Source of the DNA: Bombus terrestris
Taxonomy: Eukaryota; Arthropoda; Insecta; Hymenoptera; Apidae
Reading direction: 5' to 3'
DNA: 64,000 nucleotides
Assembly (NCBI RefSeq): GCF_910591885.1
Contig: NW_025963551.1
Span: 2,356,001 to 2,420,000 of the forward strand
Notes under the pieces: generated by a model
What the model was told of the DNA's origin: nothing
The model's database searches: none
The model's input: only the letters and a program-made list of their open reading frames with translations
Shown here: positions 11,509-24,000 of the stretch, in pieces
Numbering within the stretch: position 1 is the stretch's first letter
How the letters are laid out: each line of letters begins with the position of its first letter
Made by a program: the position numbers and the translations under genes

Positions 11509-13589
11509 TCGCTGACAAATTGAGGTAATAATAGGAAATATATGCACGGCACCATAAGGTATATGTATAGCTTGGAAATTGTAATCGATGCTCGCTCGCT
11601 CCGCTCGCTCGTAAGAATCTAGTCCAACCTCACAACCGATCCGACACGTTCGCAAATTTGAAATTAGTCGCCTCCTTATCGGATAACGAACGCAAGAGGG
11701 ATTGGTCTTAGGTTAGGCTATAGTTATCGGGCGAGCACAGGGAGCGAGGGTCGCGTAAGGGTGTGTCACAAACCAACGGTTTGTCACATAGGGTCATTGA
11801 AATATTCGCACCAGCCCCAGGAGCCGGAAGTCTTTATCGCGTTGCCTACCGACAAAAGTTTACAGTTTATCAATAGTTTTACATTAATAGTAATATTTCC
11901 ACATAGTACGGTGCAACGTAAGGTCCGAAATCTCTGACAAATTGAGGTAATAACAGGAAATATATGCAGGACAATATAAGGTATATGTATAGCTTGGAAA
12001 TTGTAATCGTTGCTCGCTCGCTCCGCTCGCTCGTAAGAATCTAGTCCAACCTACCAACCGATCCGACACGTTCGCAAATTTGAAATTAGTCCCCTCCTTA
12101 TCGGATAACGAACACAAGAGGGATTGGTTTTGGGTTAGGCTATAGTTATCGATCGAGCGCAGCGAGCGAGGGACGCATAAAGGTGTGTCACAAATCATCG
12201 GTTTGGCAGATAGGGACATTGAAATATTCGCACCTGCCCGAGGAGTAGGAAGTCTTTATCGAGTTGCCTACTGACAAAAGTTTACAGTTTATCAATAGTT
12301 TTACATAAATAGTAATATTTCCACATAGTACAGTTGCAACGTGAGGTCCGAAATCGCTGACAAATTAAGGTAATAACAGGAAATATATGCACGGCACCAT
12401 AAGGTACGTGTATAGCTTGGAAATTGTTATCGTTGCTCGATCGCTCCGCTCGCTTGTAAGAATCTAGTCCAACCTCACAACCGATCCGACACGTTCGCAA
12501 ATTTGAAATTAGTCGCCTCCTTATCGGATAACGAACGCAAGAGGGATTGGTCTTAGATTTGGCTATAGTTATCGGGCGAGCACAGGCAGCGAGGGTCGCG
12601 TAAGGGTGTGTCACAAACCAACGGTTTGTCACATAGGGTCATTGAAATATTCGCACCAGCCCCATGAGCCGGAAGTCTTTATCGAATTGCCTACTGACAA
12701 AAGTTTACAGTATATCAATATTTGTACATAAATAGTAATATTTTCACACAGTACAATGCAACGTGAGGTCCGAAATCGCTGACAAATTGAGGTAATAACA
12801 GGAAATATATGCAAGGCAATATAAGGTATATGTATAGCTTGGAAATTGTAATCGTTGCTCGCTCGCTCCGCTCGCTCGTAAGAATATAGTCCAACCTCCC
12901 AACCGATCCGATACGTTCGCAAATTTGAAATTAGTCCCCTCCTTATCGAATGGCGAACGTAAGAGATATTGGTTTTAGGTTAGGCTATAGTTTTCAAGCG
13001 AGCGCAGCGAGCGAGGGTCGCGTAAAGGTGTGTCACAAACCAACGGTTTGGCACTTAGGGACATTGAAATATTCGCACCAGCCCGAGGAGTCGGAAGTCT
13101 TTATCGCGTTGCCTACTGACAAAAGTTTACAGTTTATCAATAGTTTTACATAAATAGTAATCTTTCCACATAGTACGGTGCAACGTAAGGTCCGAAATCG
13201 CCGACAAATGGAGGTAATAACAGGAAATATATGCAAGGCAATATAAGGTATAGGTATAGCCTGGAAATTGTAATCGTTGCTCGCTCGCTCCGCTCGCTCG
13301 TAAGAATCTAGTCCAACCTCACAACCGATCCGACACGTTCGCAAATTTGAAATTAGTCCCCTCCTTATCGAATGGCGAACGTAAGAGGTATTGGTTTTAG
13401 GTTAGGCTATAGTTTTCAAGCGAGCGCTGCGAGCGAGGGACGCATAAAGGTATGTCACAAACCAACGGTTTGTCACATAGGGTCATTGAAATATTCGCAC
13501 CAGCCGTAAGTCTTTATCGAATTGCCTACTGACAAAAGTTTACAGTATATAAATATTTGTACATAAATAGTAATATTTTCACACAGTAC
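11509..13589. repeat. Mosaic monomers with a distant copy at 20.6-21.4 kb
   Basis: About five units. The stretch near 11880-12500 (ACATTAATAG, then TTGGTTTTGGGTTAGG, then AATCATCGGTTTGGCAGATA, then the extra-T unit) recurs near 20736-21356 at an offset of 8856 bp, about 21 units. The third 9-bp deletion lies at about 13501-13510. No gene is seen. Confidence 0.8.
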
Positions 13590-14952
13590 AGTGCAACGTG
13601 AGGTCCGAAATCGCTGACAAATTGAGGTAATAATAGGAAATATATGCAGGACAATATAAGATATATGTATAGCTTGGAAATTGTAATCGTTGCTCGCTCG
13701 CTCCGCTCGCTCGTAAAAATCTAGTCCATCCTCCCAACCGATCCGACACGTTCGCAAATTTGAAATTAGTCCCCTCCTTATCGAATGGCGAAAGTAAGAG
13801 ATATTGGTTTTAGGTTAGGCTATAGTTATCGGGGGAGCACAGGGAGCGAGGGCCGCGTAAGGGTGTGTCACAAACCAACGGTTTGTCACATAGGGTCATT
13901 GAAATATTCGCACCAGCCCCAGGAGCCGGAAGTCTTTATCGAATTGCGTACTGACAAAAGTTTACAGTATATCAATAATTGTACATAAATAGTAATATTT
14001 TCACACAGTACAATGCAACGTGAGGTCCGAAATCGCTGACAAATTGAGGTAATAATAGGAAATATATGCACGGCACCATAAGGTATATGTATAGCTTGGA
14101 AATTGTAATCGATGCTCGCTCGCACCGCTCGCTCGTAAGAATCTAGTCCAACCTCACAACCGATCCGACACGTTCGCAAATTTGAAATTAGTCGCCTCCT
14201 TATCGGATAACGAACGCAAGAGGGATTGGTCTTAGGTTTGGCTATAGTTATCGGGCGAGCACAGGGAGCGAGGGTCGCGTAAGGGTGTGTCACAAACCAA
14301 CGGTTTGTCACATAGGGTCATTGAAATATTCGCACCAGCCCCATGAGCCGGAAGTCTTTATCGAATTGCCTACTGACAAAAGTTTACAGTATATCAATAT
14401 TTGTACATAAATAGTAATATTTTCAAACAGTACAATGCAACGTGAGGTCCGAAATCGCTGACAAATTGAGGTAATAATAGGAAATATATGCAGGACAATA
14501 TAAGATATATGTATAGCTTGGAAATTGTAATCGTTGCTCGCTCGCTCCGCTCGCTCGTAAAAATCTAGTCCATCCTCCCAACCGATCCGACACGTTCGCA
14601 AATTTGAAATTAGTCCCCTCCTTATCGAATGGCGAAAGTAAGAGATATTGGTTTTAGGTTAGGCTATAGTTATCGGGGGAGCACAGGGAGCGAGGGCCGC
14701 GTAAGGGTGTGTCACAAACCAACGGTTTGTCACATAGGGTCATTGAAATATTCGCACCAGCCCCAGGAGCCGGAAGTCTTTATCGAATTGCGTACTGACA
14801 AAAGTTTACAGTATATCAATATTTGTACATAAATAGTAATATTTTCACACAGTACAATGCAACGTGAGGTCCGAAATCGCTGACAAATTGAGGTAATAAT
14901 AGGAAATATATGCACGGCACCATAAGGTATATGTATAGCTTGGAAATTGTAA
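13590..14952. repeat. Dimer duplication, 844 bp, with GGGGGAGCAC arm variant
   Basis: 13590-14108 recurs at 14434-14952, an offset of 844 bp (two units). Both copies carry the linked rare variants TAAAAATCTAGTCCATCC, GGCGAAAGTAAGAG, TATCGGGGGAGCAC and GAGGGCCGCG. A third copy of the second unit is found near 23740-24240, 9287 bp further on. The unit here combines a GAATGGCGAA module with a weak right arm, an unusual combination elsewhere. Confidence 0.83.
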
Positions 14953-16356
14953 TCGTTGCTCGATCGCTCCGCTCGCTCGTAAGAATCTAGTCCAACCTCA
15001 CAACCGATCCGACACGTTCGCAAATTTGAAATTAGTCGCCTCTTCATCGGATAACGAACGCAAGAGGGATTGGTCTTAGGTTTGGCTATAGTTATCGGGC
15101 GAGCACAGGGAGCGGGGGTCGCGTAAGGGTGTGTCACAAACCAACGGTTTGTCACATAGGGTCATTGAAATATTCGCACCAGCCCGAGGAGTCGGAAGTC
15201 TTTATCGCGTTGCCTACTGACAAAAGTTTACAGTTTATCAATATTTGTACATAAATAGTAATATTTTCACACAGTACAATGCAACGTGAGGTCCGAAATC
15301 GCTGACAAATTGAGGTAATAATAGGAAGTATATGCAGGACAATATAAGATATATGTATAGCTTGGAAATTGTAATCGTTGATCGCTCGCTCCCCTCGCTC
15401 GTAAGAATCTAGTCCAACCACCCAACCGATCCGACACGTTCGCAAATTTGAAATTAGTCCTCTCCTTATCGAATGGCGAACGTAAGAGATATTGGTTTTA
15501 GGTTAGGCTATAGTTTTCAAGCGAGCGCAGCGAGCGAGGGTCGCGTAAAGGTGTGTCACAAACCAACGGTTTGGCACTTAGGGACATTGAAATATGCGCA
15601 CCAGCCCCACGAGCCGGAAGTCTTTATCGAATTGCGTACTGACAAAAGTTTACAGTATATAAATATTTGTACATAAATAGTAATATTTTCACACAGTACA
15701 GTGCAACGTGAGGTCCGAAATCGCTGACAAATTGAGGTAATAATAGGAAATATATGCAGGACAATATAAGATATATGTATAGCTTGGAAATTGTAATCGT
15801 TGCTCGCTCGCTCCGCTCGCTCGTAAAAATCTAGTCCAACCTCACAACCGATCCGACACGTTCGAAAATTTGAAATTAGTCCCCTCCTTATCGAATGGCG
15901 AACGTAAGAGATACTGGTTTTAGGTTAGGCTATAGTTTTCAAGCAAGCGCAGCGAGCGAGGGTCGCGTAAAGGTGTGTCACAAACCAACGGTTTGGCACT
16001 TAGGGACATTGAAATATTCGCACCAGCCCGAGGAGTCGGAAGTCTTTATCGCGTTGCCTACTGACAAAAGTTTACAGTTTATCAATAGTTTTACATAAAT
16101 AGTAATATTTTCACACAGTACAATGCAACGTGAGGTCCGAAATCGCTGACAAATTGAGGTAATAATAGGAAATATATGCAGGACAATATAAGATATATGT
16201 ATAGCTTGGAAATTGTAATCGTTGCTCGCTCGCTCCGCTCGCTCGTAAGAATCTAGTCCAACCTCACAACCGATCCGTCACGTTCGCAAATTTGAAATTA
16301 GTCGCCTCCTTATCGGGTAACGAACGCAACAGGGATTAGTTTTAGGTTAGGCTATA
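14953..16356. repeat. Mosaic monomers linking two dimer duplications
   Basis: About three and a third units. The first part, to about 15600, is also present near 24240-24890 at the 9287-bp offset and shares TTAGTCCTCTCC. The rest resembles the 4690-9347 family, with GAGATACTGG near 15908 and ATCCGTCACG near 16272. Satellite only. Confidence 0.8.
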
Positions 16357-18073
16357 GTTATCGGGCGAGCACAGGGAGCGAGGGACGCGTAAGGGTGTGT
16401 CACAAACCAACGGTTTGTCACATAGGGTCATTGAAATATTCGCACCAGCCCCAGGAGCCGGAAGTCTTTATCGAATTGCCTACAGACAAAAGTTTACAGT
16501 ATATCAATATTTGTACATAAATAGTAATATTTTCACACAGTACAATGCAACGTGAGGTCCGAAATCGCTGACAAATTGAGGTAATAACAGGAAATATATG
16601 CAAGGCAATATAAGGCATATGTATAGCTTGGAAATTGTAATCGTTGCTCGCTCGCACCGCTCGCTCGTAAGAATCTAGTCCAACCTCCCAACCGATCCGA
16701 CACGTTCGCAAATTTGAAATTAGTCCCCTCCTTATCGGATAACGAAAGCAAGAGCGATTGGTTTTAGGTTGGGCTATAGTTATCGGGCGAGCACAGGGAG
16801 CGAGGGACGCGTAAGGGTGTGTCACATACCAACGGTTTGTCACATAGGGTCATTGAAATATGCGCACCAGCCCCACGAGCCGGAAGTCTTTATCGAATTG
16901 CGTACTGACAAAAGTTTACAGTATATAAATATTTGTACATAAATAGTAATATTTTCACACAGTACAGTGCAACGTGAGGTCCGAAATCGCTGACAAATTG
17001 AGGTAATAATAGGAAATATATGCACGGCACCATAAGGTATATGTATAGCTTGGAAATTGTAATCGTTGCTCGATCGCTCCGCTCGCTCGTAAGAATCTAG
17101 TCCAACCTCACAACCGATCCGACACGTTCGCAAATTTGAAATTAGTCGCCTCTTCATCGGATAACGAACGCAAGAGGGATTGGTCTTAGGTTTGGCTATA
17201 GTTATCGGGCGAGCACAGGGAGCGAGGGACGCGTAAGGGTGTGTCACAAACCAACGGTTTGTCACATAGGGTCATTGAAATATTCGCACCAGCCCCAGGA
17301 GCCGGAAGTCTTTATCGAATTGCCTACAGACAAAAGTTTACAGTATATCAATATTTGTACATAAATAGTAATATTTTCACACAGTACAATGCAACGTGAG
17401 GTCCGAAATCGCTGACAAATTGAGGTAATAACAGGAAATATATGCAAGGCAATATAAGGCATATGTATAGCTTGGAAATTGTAATCGTTGCTCGCTCGCA
17501 CCGCTCGCTCGTAAGAATCTAGTCCAACCTCCCAACCGATCCGACACGTTCGCAAATTTGAAATTAGTCCCCTCCTTATCGGATAACGAAAGCAAGAGCG
17601 ATTGGTTTTAGGTTGGGCTATAGTTATCGGGCGAGCACAGGGAGCGAGGGACGCGTAAGGGTGTGTCACATACCAACGGTTTGTCACATAGGGTCATTGA
17701 AATATGCGCACCAGCCCCACGAGCCGGAAGTCTTTATCGAATTGCGTACTGACAAAAGTTTACAGTATATAAATATTTGTACATAAATAGTAATATTTTC
17801 ACACAGTACAGTGCAACGTGAGGTCCGAAATCGCTGACAAATTGAGGTAATAATAGGAAATATATGCACGGCACCATAAGGTATATGTATAGCTTGGAAA
17901 TTGTAATCGTTGCTCGATCGCTCCGCTCGCTCGTAAGAATCTAGTCCAACCTCACAACCGATCCGACACGTTCGCAAATTTGAAATTAGTCGCCTCTTCA
18001 TCGGATAACGAACGCAAGAGGGATTGGTCTTAGGTTTGGCTATAGTTATCGGGCGAGCACAGGGAGCGAGGGT
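16357..18073. repeat. Tandem dimer duplication, 844 bp
   Basis: 16357-17200 is followed directly by a near-identical copy at 17201-18044, extending to about 18073. Shared rare variants are GGCATATGTATAGC, CTCGCTCGCACCGCTCG, AAGAGCGATTGG, TTTTAGGTTGGGC, GTGTCACATACC and GCCTCTTCATCGG. The outer breakpoints fall in or near the right arm, where the copies first differ (GAGGGACGCG against GAGGGTCGCG). Confidence 0.87.
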
Positions 18074-21000
18074 CGCGTAAGGGTGTGTCACAAACCAACG
18101 GTTTGTCACATAGGGTCATTGAAATATTCGCACCAGCCCCATGAGCCGGAAGTCTTTATCGAATTGCCTACTGACAAAAGTTTACAGTATATCAATATTT
18201 GTACATAAATAGTAATATTTTCACACAGTACAGTGCAACGTGAGGTCCGAAATCGCTGACAAATTGAGGTAATAATAGGAAATATATGCAGGACAATATA
18301 AGATATATGTATAGCTTGGAAATTGTAATCGTTGATCGCTCGCTCCCCTCGCTCGTAAGAATCTAGTCCAACCTCCCAACCGATCCGACACGTTCGCAAA
18401 TTTGAAATTAGTCCTCTCCTTATCGAATGGCGAACGTAAGAGATATTGGTTTTAGGTTAGGCTATAGTTTTCAAGCGAGCGCAGCGAGCGAGGGTCGCGT
18501 AAAGGTGTGTCACAAACCAACGGTTTGGCACTTAGGGACATTGAAATATTCGCACCAGCCCGAGGAGTCGGAAGTCTTTATCGCGTTGCCTACTGACAAA
18601 AGTTTACAGTTTATCAATAGTTTTACATAAATAGTAATATTTCCACATAGTACGGTGCAACGTAAGGTCCGAAATCGCTGACAAATTGAGGTAATAACAG
18701 GAAATATATGCAAGGCAATATAAGGTATATGTATAGCTTGGAAATTGTAATCGTTGCTCGCTCGCTCCGCTCGCTCGTAAGAATCTAGTCCAACTTCACA
18801 ACCGATCCGACACGTTCGCAAATTTGAAGTTAGTCCCCTCCTTGTCGGATAACGAAAGCAAGAGGGATTGGTTTTAGGTTAGGCTATAGTTATCGGGCGA
18901 GCACAGGGAGCGAGGGACATGTAAGGGTGTGTCACAAACCAACGGTTTGTCACATAGGGTCATTGAAATATTCGCACCAGCCCCAGGAGCCGGAAGTCTT
19001 TATCGAATTGCCTACTGACAAAAGTTTACAGTTTATCAATAGTTTTACATAAATAGCAATATTTCCACATAGTACAGTTGCAACGTGAGGTCCGAAATCG
19101 CTGACAAATTGAGGTAATAACAGGAAATATATGCAGGACAATATAAGGTATATGTATAGCTTGGAAATTGTAATCGTTGCTCGCTCGCTCCGCTCGCTCG
19201 TAAGAATCTAGTCCAACCTACCAACCGATCCGACACGTTCGCAAATTTGAAGTTAGTCCCCTCCTTGTCGGATAACGAACACAAGAGGGATTGGTTTTAG
19301 GTTAGGCTATAGTTATCGATCGAGCGCAGCGAGCGAGGGACGCATAAAGGTGTGTCACAAATCATCGGTTTGGCACATAGGGACATTGAAATATTCGCAC
19401 CTGCCCGAGGAGTAGGAAGTCTTTATCGAGTTGCCTACTGACAAAAGTTTACAGTTTATCAATAGTTTTACATAAATAGTAATATTTCCACACAGTACAA
19501 TGCAACGTGAGGTCCGAAATCGCTGACAAATTGAGGTAATAATAGGAAATATATGCACGGCACCATAAGGTATATGTATAGCTTGGAAATTGTAATCGTT
19601 GCTCGCTCCCTCCGCTCGCTCGTAAGAATCTAGTCCAACCTCACAACCGATCCGACACGTTCGCAAATTTGAAATTAGTCCCCTCCTTATCGAATGGCGA
19701 ACGTAAGTGATATTGGTTTTAGGTTAGGCTATAGTTTTCAAGCGAGCGCAGCGAGCGAGGGTCGCGTAAAGGTGTGTCACAAACCAACGGTTTGGCACTT
19801 AGGGACATTGAAATATTCGCACCAGCCCGAGGAGTCGGAAGTCTTTATCGCGTTGCCTACTGACAAAAGTTTACAGTTTATCAATAGTTTTACATAAATA
19901 GTAATATTTCCACATAGTACGGTGCAACGTAAGGTCCGAAATCGCTGACAAATTGAGGTAATAACAGGAAATATATGCAAGGCAATATAAGGTATATGTA
20001 TAGCTTGGAAATTGTAATCGTTGCTCGCTCGCTCCGCTCGCTCGTAAGAATCTAGTCCAACCTCACAACCGATCCGACACGTTCGCAAATTTGAAATTAG
20101 TCGCCTCCTTATCGGATAACGAACGCAAGAGGGATTGGTTTTAGGTTAGGCAATAGTTATCGGGCGAGCACAGGGAGCGAGGGACGCGTAAGGGTGTGTC
20201 ACAAACCAACGGTTTGTCACATGGGGTCATTGAAATATTCGCACCAGCCCCAGGAGCCGGAAGTCTTTATCGAATTGCCTGCTGACAAAAGTTTACAGTT
20301 TATCAATAGTTTTACATAAATAGTAATATTTCCACATAGTACAGTTGCAACGTGAGGTCCGAAATCGCTGACAAATAAAGGTAATAACACGAAATATATG
20401 CACGGCACCATAAGGTATATGTATAGCTTGGAAATTGTAATCGTTGCTCGCTCGCTCCGCTCGCTCGTAAGAATCTAGTCCAACCTCACAACCGATCCGA
20501 CACGTTCGCAAATTTGAAATTAGTCGCCTCCTTATCGGATAACGAACGCAAGAGGGATTGGTTTTAGGTTAGGCTATAGTTATCGGGCGAGCACAGGGAG
20601 CGAGGGACGCGTAAGGGTGTGTCACAAACCAACGGTTTGTCACATACGGTCATTGAAATATTCGCACCAGCCCGAGGAGTCGGAAGTCTTTATCGCGTTG
20701 CCTACCGACAAAAGTTTACAGTTTATCAATAGTTTTACATTAATAGTAATATTTCCACATAGTACGGTGCAACGTAAGGCCCGAAATCGCTGACAAATTG
20801 AGGTAATAACAGGAAATATATGCAGGACAATATAAGGTATATGTATAGCTTGGAAATTGTAATCGTTGCTCGCTCGCTCCGCTCGCTCGTAAGAATCTAG
20901 TCCAACCTACCAACCGATCCGACACGTTCGCAAATTTGAAATTAGTCCCCTCCTTATCGGATAACGAACACAAGAGGGATTGGTTTTGGGTTAGGCTATA

Positions 21001-24000
21001 GTTATCGATCGAGCGCAGCGAGCGAGGGACGCATAAAGGTGTGTCACAAATCATCGGTTTGGCAGATAGGGACATTGAAATATTCGCACCTGCCCGAGGA
21101 GTAGGAAGTCTTTATCGAGTTGCCTACTGACAAAAGTTTACAGTTTATCAATAGTTTTACATAAATAGTAATATTTCCACATAGTACAGTTGCAACGTGA
21201 GGTCCGAAATCGCTGACAAATTAAGGTAATAACAGGAAATATATGCACGGCACCATAAGGTATATGTATAGCTTGGAAATTGTTATCGTTGCTCGATCGC
21301 TCCGCTCGCTTGTAATAATCTAGTCCAACCTCACAACCGATCCGACACGTTCGCAAATTTGAAATTAGTCGCCTCCTTATCGGATAACGAACGCAAGAGG
21401 GATTGGTTTTAGGTTAGGCTATAGTTATCGAGCGAGCGCAGCGAGCGAGGGACGCATAAAGGTGTGTCACAAATCATCGGTTTGGCACATAGGGACATTG
21501 AAATATTCGCACCTGCCCGAGGAGTAGGAAGTCTTTATCGAGTTGCCTACTGACAAAAGTTTACAGTTTATCAATAGTTTTACATAAATAGTAATATTTC
21601 CACACAGTACAATGCAACGTGAGGTCCGAAATCGCTGACAAATTGAGGTAATAATAGGAAATATATGCACGGCACCATAAGGTATATGTATAGCTTGGAA
21701 ATTGTAATCGTTGCTCGCTCGCTCCGCTCGCTCGTAAGAATCTAGTCCAACCTCCCAACCGATCCGGCACGTTCGCAAATTTGAAATTAGTCCCCTGCTT
21801 ATCGAATGGCGAAAGTAAGAGATATTGGTTTTAGGTTAGGCTATAGTTTTCAAGCGAGCGCAGCGAGCGAGGGTCGCGTAAAGGTGTGTCACAAACCAAC
21901 GGTTTGGCACTTAGGGACATTGAAATATTCGCACCAGCCCGAGGAGTCGGAAGTCTTTATCGCGTTGCCTACTGACAAAAGTTTACAGTTTATCAATAGT
22001 TTTACATAAATAGTAATATTTCCACATAGTACGGTGCAACGTAAGGTCCGAAATCGCTGACAAATTGAGGTAATAACAGGAAATATATGCAAGGCAATAT
22101 AAGGTATATGTATAGCTTGGAAATTGTAATCGTTGCTCGCTCGCTCCGCTCGCTCGTAAGAATCTAGTCCAACCTCACAACCGATCCGACACGTTCGCAA
22201 ATTTGAAGTTAGTCCCCTCCTTGTCGGATAACGAAAGCAAGAGGGATTGGTTTTAGGTTAGGCTATAGTTATCGGGCGAGCACAGGGAGCGAGGGACGCG
22301 TAAGGGTGTGTCACAAACCAACGGTTTGTCACATAGGGTCATTGAAATATTCGCACCAGCCCCAGGAGCCGGAAGTCTTTATCGAATTGCCTACAGACAA
22401 AAGTTTACAGTATATCAATATTTGTACATAAATAGTAATATTTTCACACAGTACAGTGCAACGTGAGGTCCGAAATCGCTGACAAATTGAGGTAATAACA
22501 GGAAATATATGCAAGGCAATATAAGGTATATGTATAGCTTGGAAATTGTAATCGTTGCTCGCTCGCTCCGCTCGCTCGTAAGAATCTAGTCCATTCTCCC
22601 AACCGATCCGGCACGTTCGCAAATTTGAAATTAGTCCCCTGCTTATCGAATGGCGAACGTAAGAGATATTGGTTTTAGGTTAGGCTATAGTTTTCAAGCG
22701 AGCGCAGCGAGCGAGGGTCGCGTAAAGGTGTGTCACAAACCAACGGTTTGGCACTTAGGGACATTGAAATATTCGCACCAGCCCGAGGAGTCGGAAGTCT
22801 TTATCGCGTTGCCTACTGACAAAAGTTTACAGTCTATCAATAGTTTTACATAAATAGTAATATTTCCACATAGTACGGTGCAACGTAAGGTCCGAAATCG
22901 CTGACAAATTGAGGTAATAACAGGAAATATATGCAAGGCAATATAAGGTATATGTATAGCTTGGAAATTGTAATCGTTGCTCGCTCGCTCCGCTCGCTCG
23001 TAAGAATCTAGTCCAACCTCACAACCGATCCGACACGTTCGCAAATTTGAAGTTAGTCCCCTCCTTGTCGGATAACGAAAGCAAGAGGGATTGGTTTTAG
23101 GTTAGGCTATAGTTATCGGGCGAGCACAGGGAGCGAGGGACGCGTAAGGGTGTGTCACAAACCAACGGTTTGTCACATAGGGTCATTGAAATATTCGCAC
23201 CAGCCCCAGGAGCCGGAAGTCTTTATCGAATTGCCTACAGACAAAAGTTTACAGTATATCAATATTTGTACATAAATAGTAATATTTTCACACAGTACAG
23301 TGCAACGTGAGGTCCGAAATCGCTGACAAATTGAGGTAATAACAGGAAATATATGCAAGGCAATATAAGGCATATGTATAGCTTGGAAATTGTAATCGTT
23401 GCTCGCTCGCTCCGCTCGCTCGTAAGAATCTAGTCCAACCTCCCAACCGATCCGACACGTTCGCAAATTTGAAATTAGTCCCCTCCTTATCGGATAACGA
23501 AAGCAAGAGCGATTGGTTTTAGGTTAGGCTATAGTTATCGGGCGAGCACAGGGAGCGAGGGACGCGTAAGGGTGTGTCACATACCAACGGTTTGTCACAT
23601 AGGGTCATTGAAATATGCGCACCAGCCCCACGAGCCGGAAGTCTTTATCGAATTGCGTACTGACAAAAGTTTACAGTATATAAATATTTGTACATAAATA
23701 GTAATATTTTCACACAGTACAGTGCAACGTGAGGTCCGAAATCGCTGACAAATTGAGGTAATAATAGGAAATATATGCAGGACAATATAAGATATATGTA
23801 TAGCTTGGAAATTGTAATCGTTGCTCGCTCGCTCCGCTCGCTCGTAAAAATCTAGTCCATCCTCCCAACCGATCCGACACGTTCGCAAATTTGAAATTAG
23901 TCCCCTCCTTATCGAATGGCGAAAGTAAGAGATATTGGTTTTAGGTTAGGCTATAGTTATCGGGGGAGCACAGGGAGCGAGGGCCGCGTAAGGGTGTGTC

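Noticed and set aside
13886..14311. Longest minus-strand frame, 141 codons, spanning a whole monomer
   Set aside because: It begins at GTG and only the loss of one stop in certain module combinations lengthens it. Neighbouring units of other types have the stop, and no family resemblance is visible.
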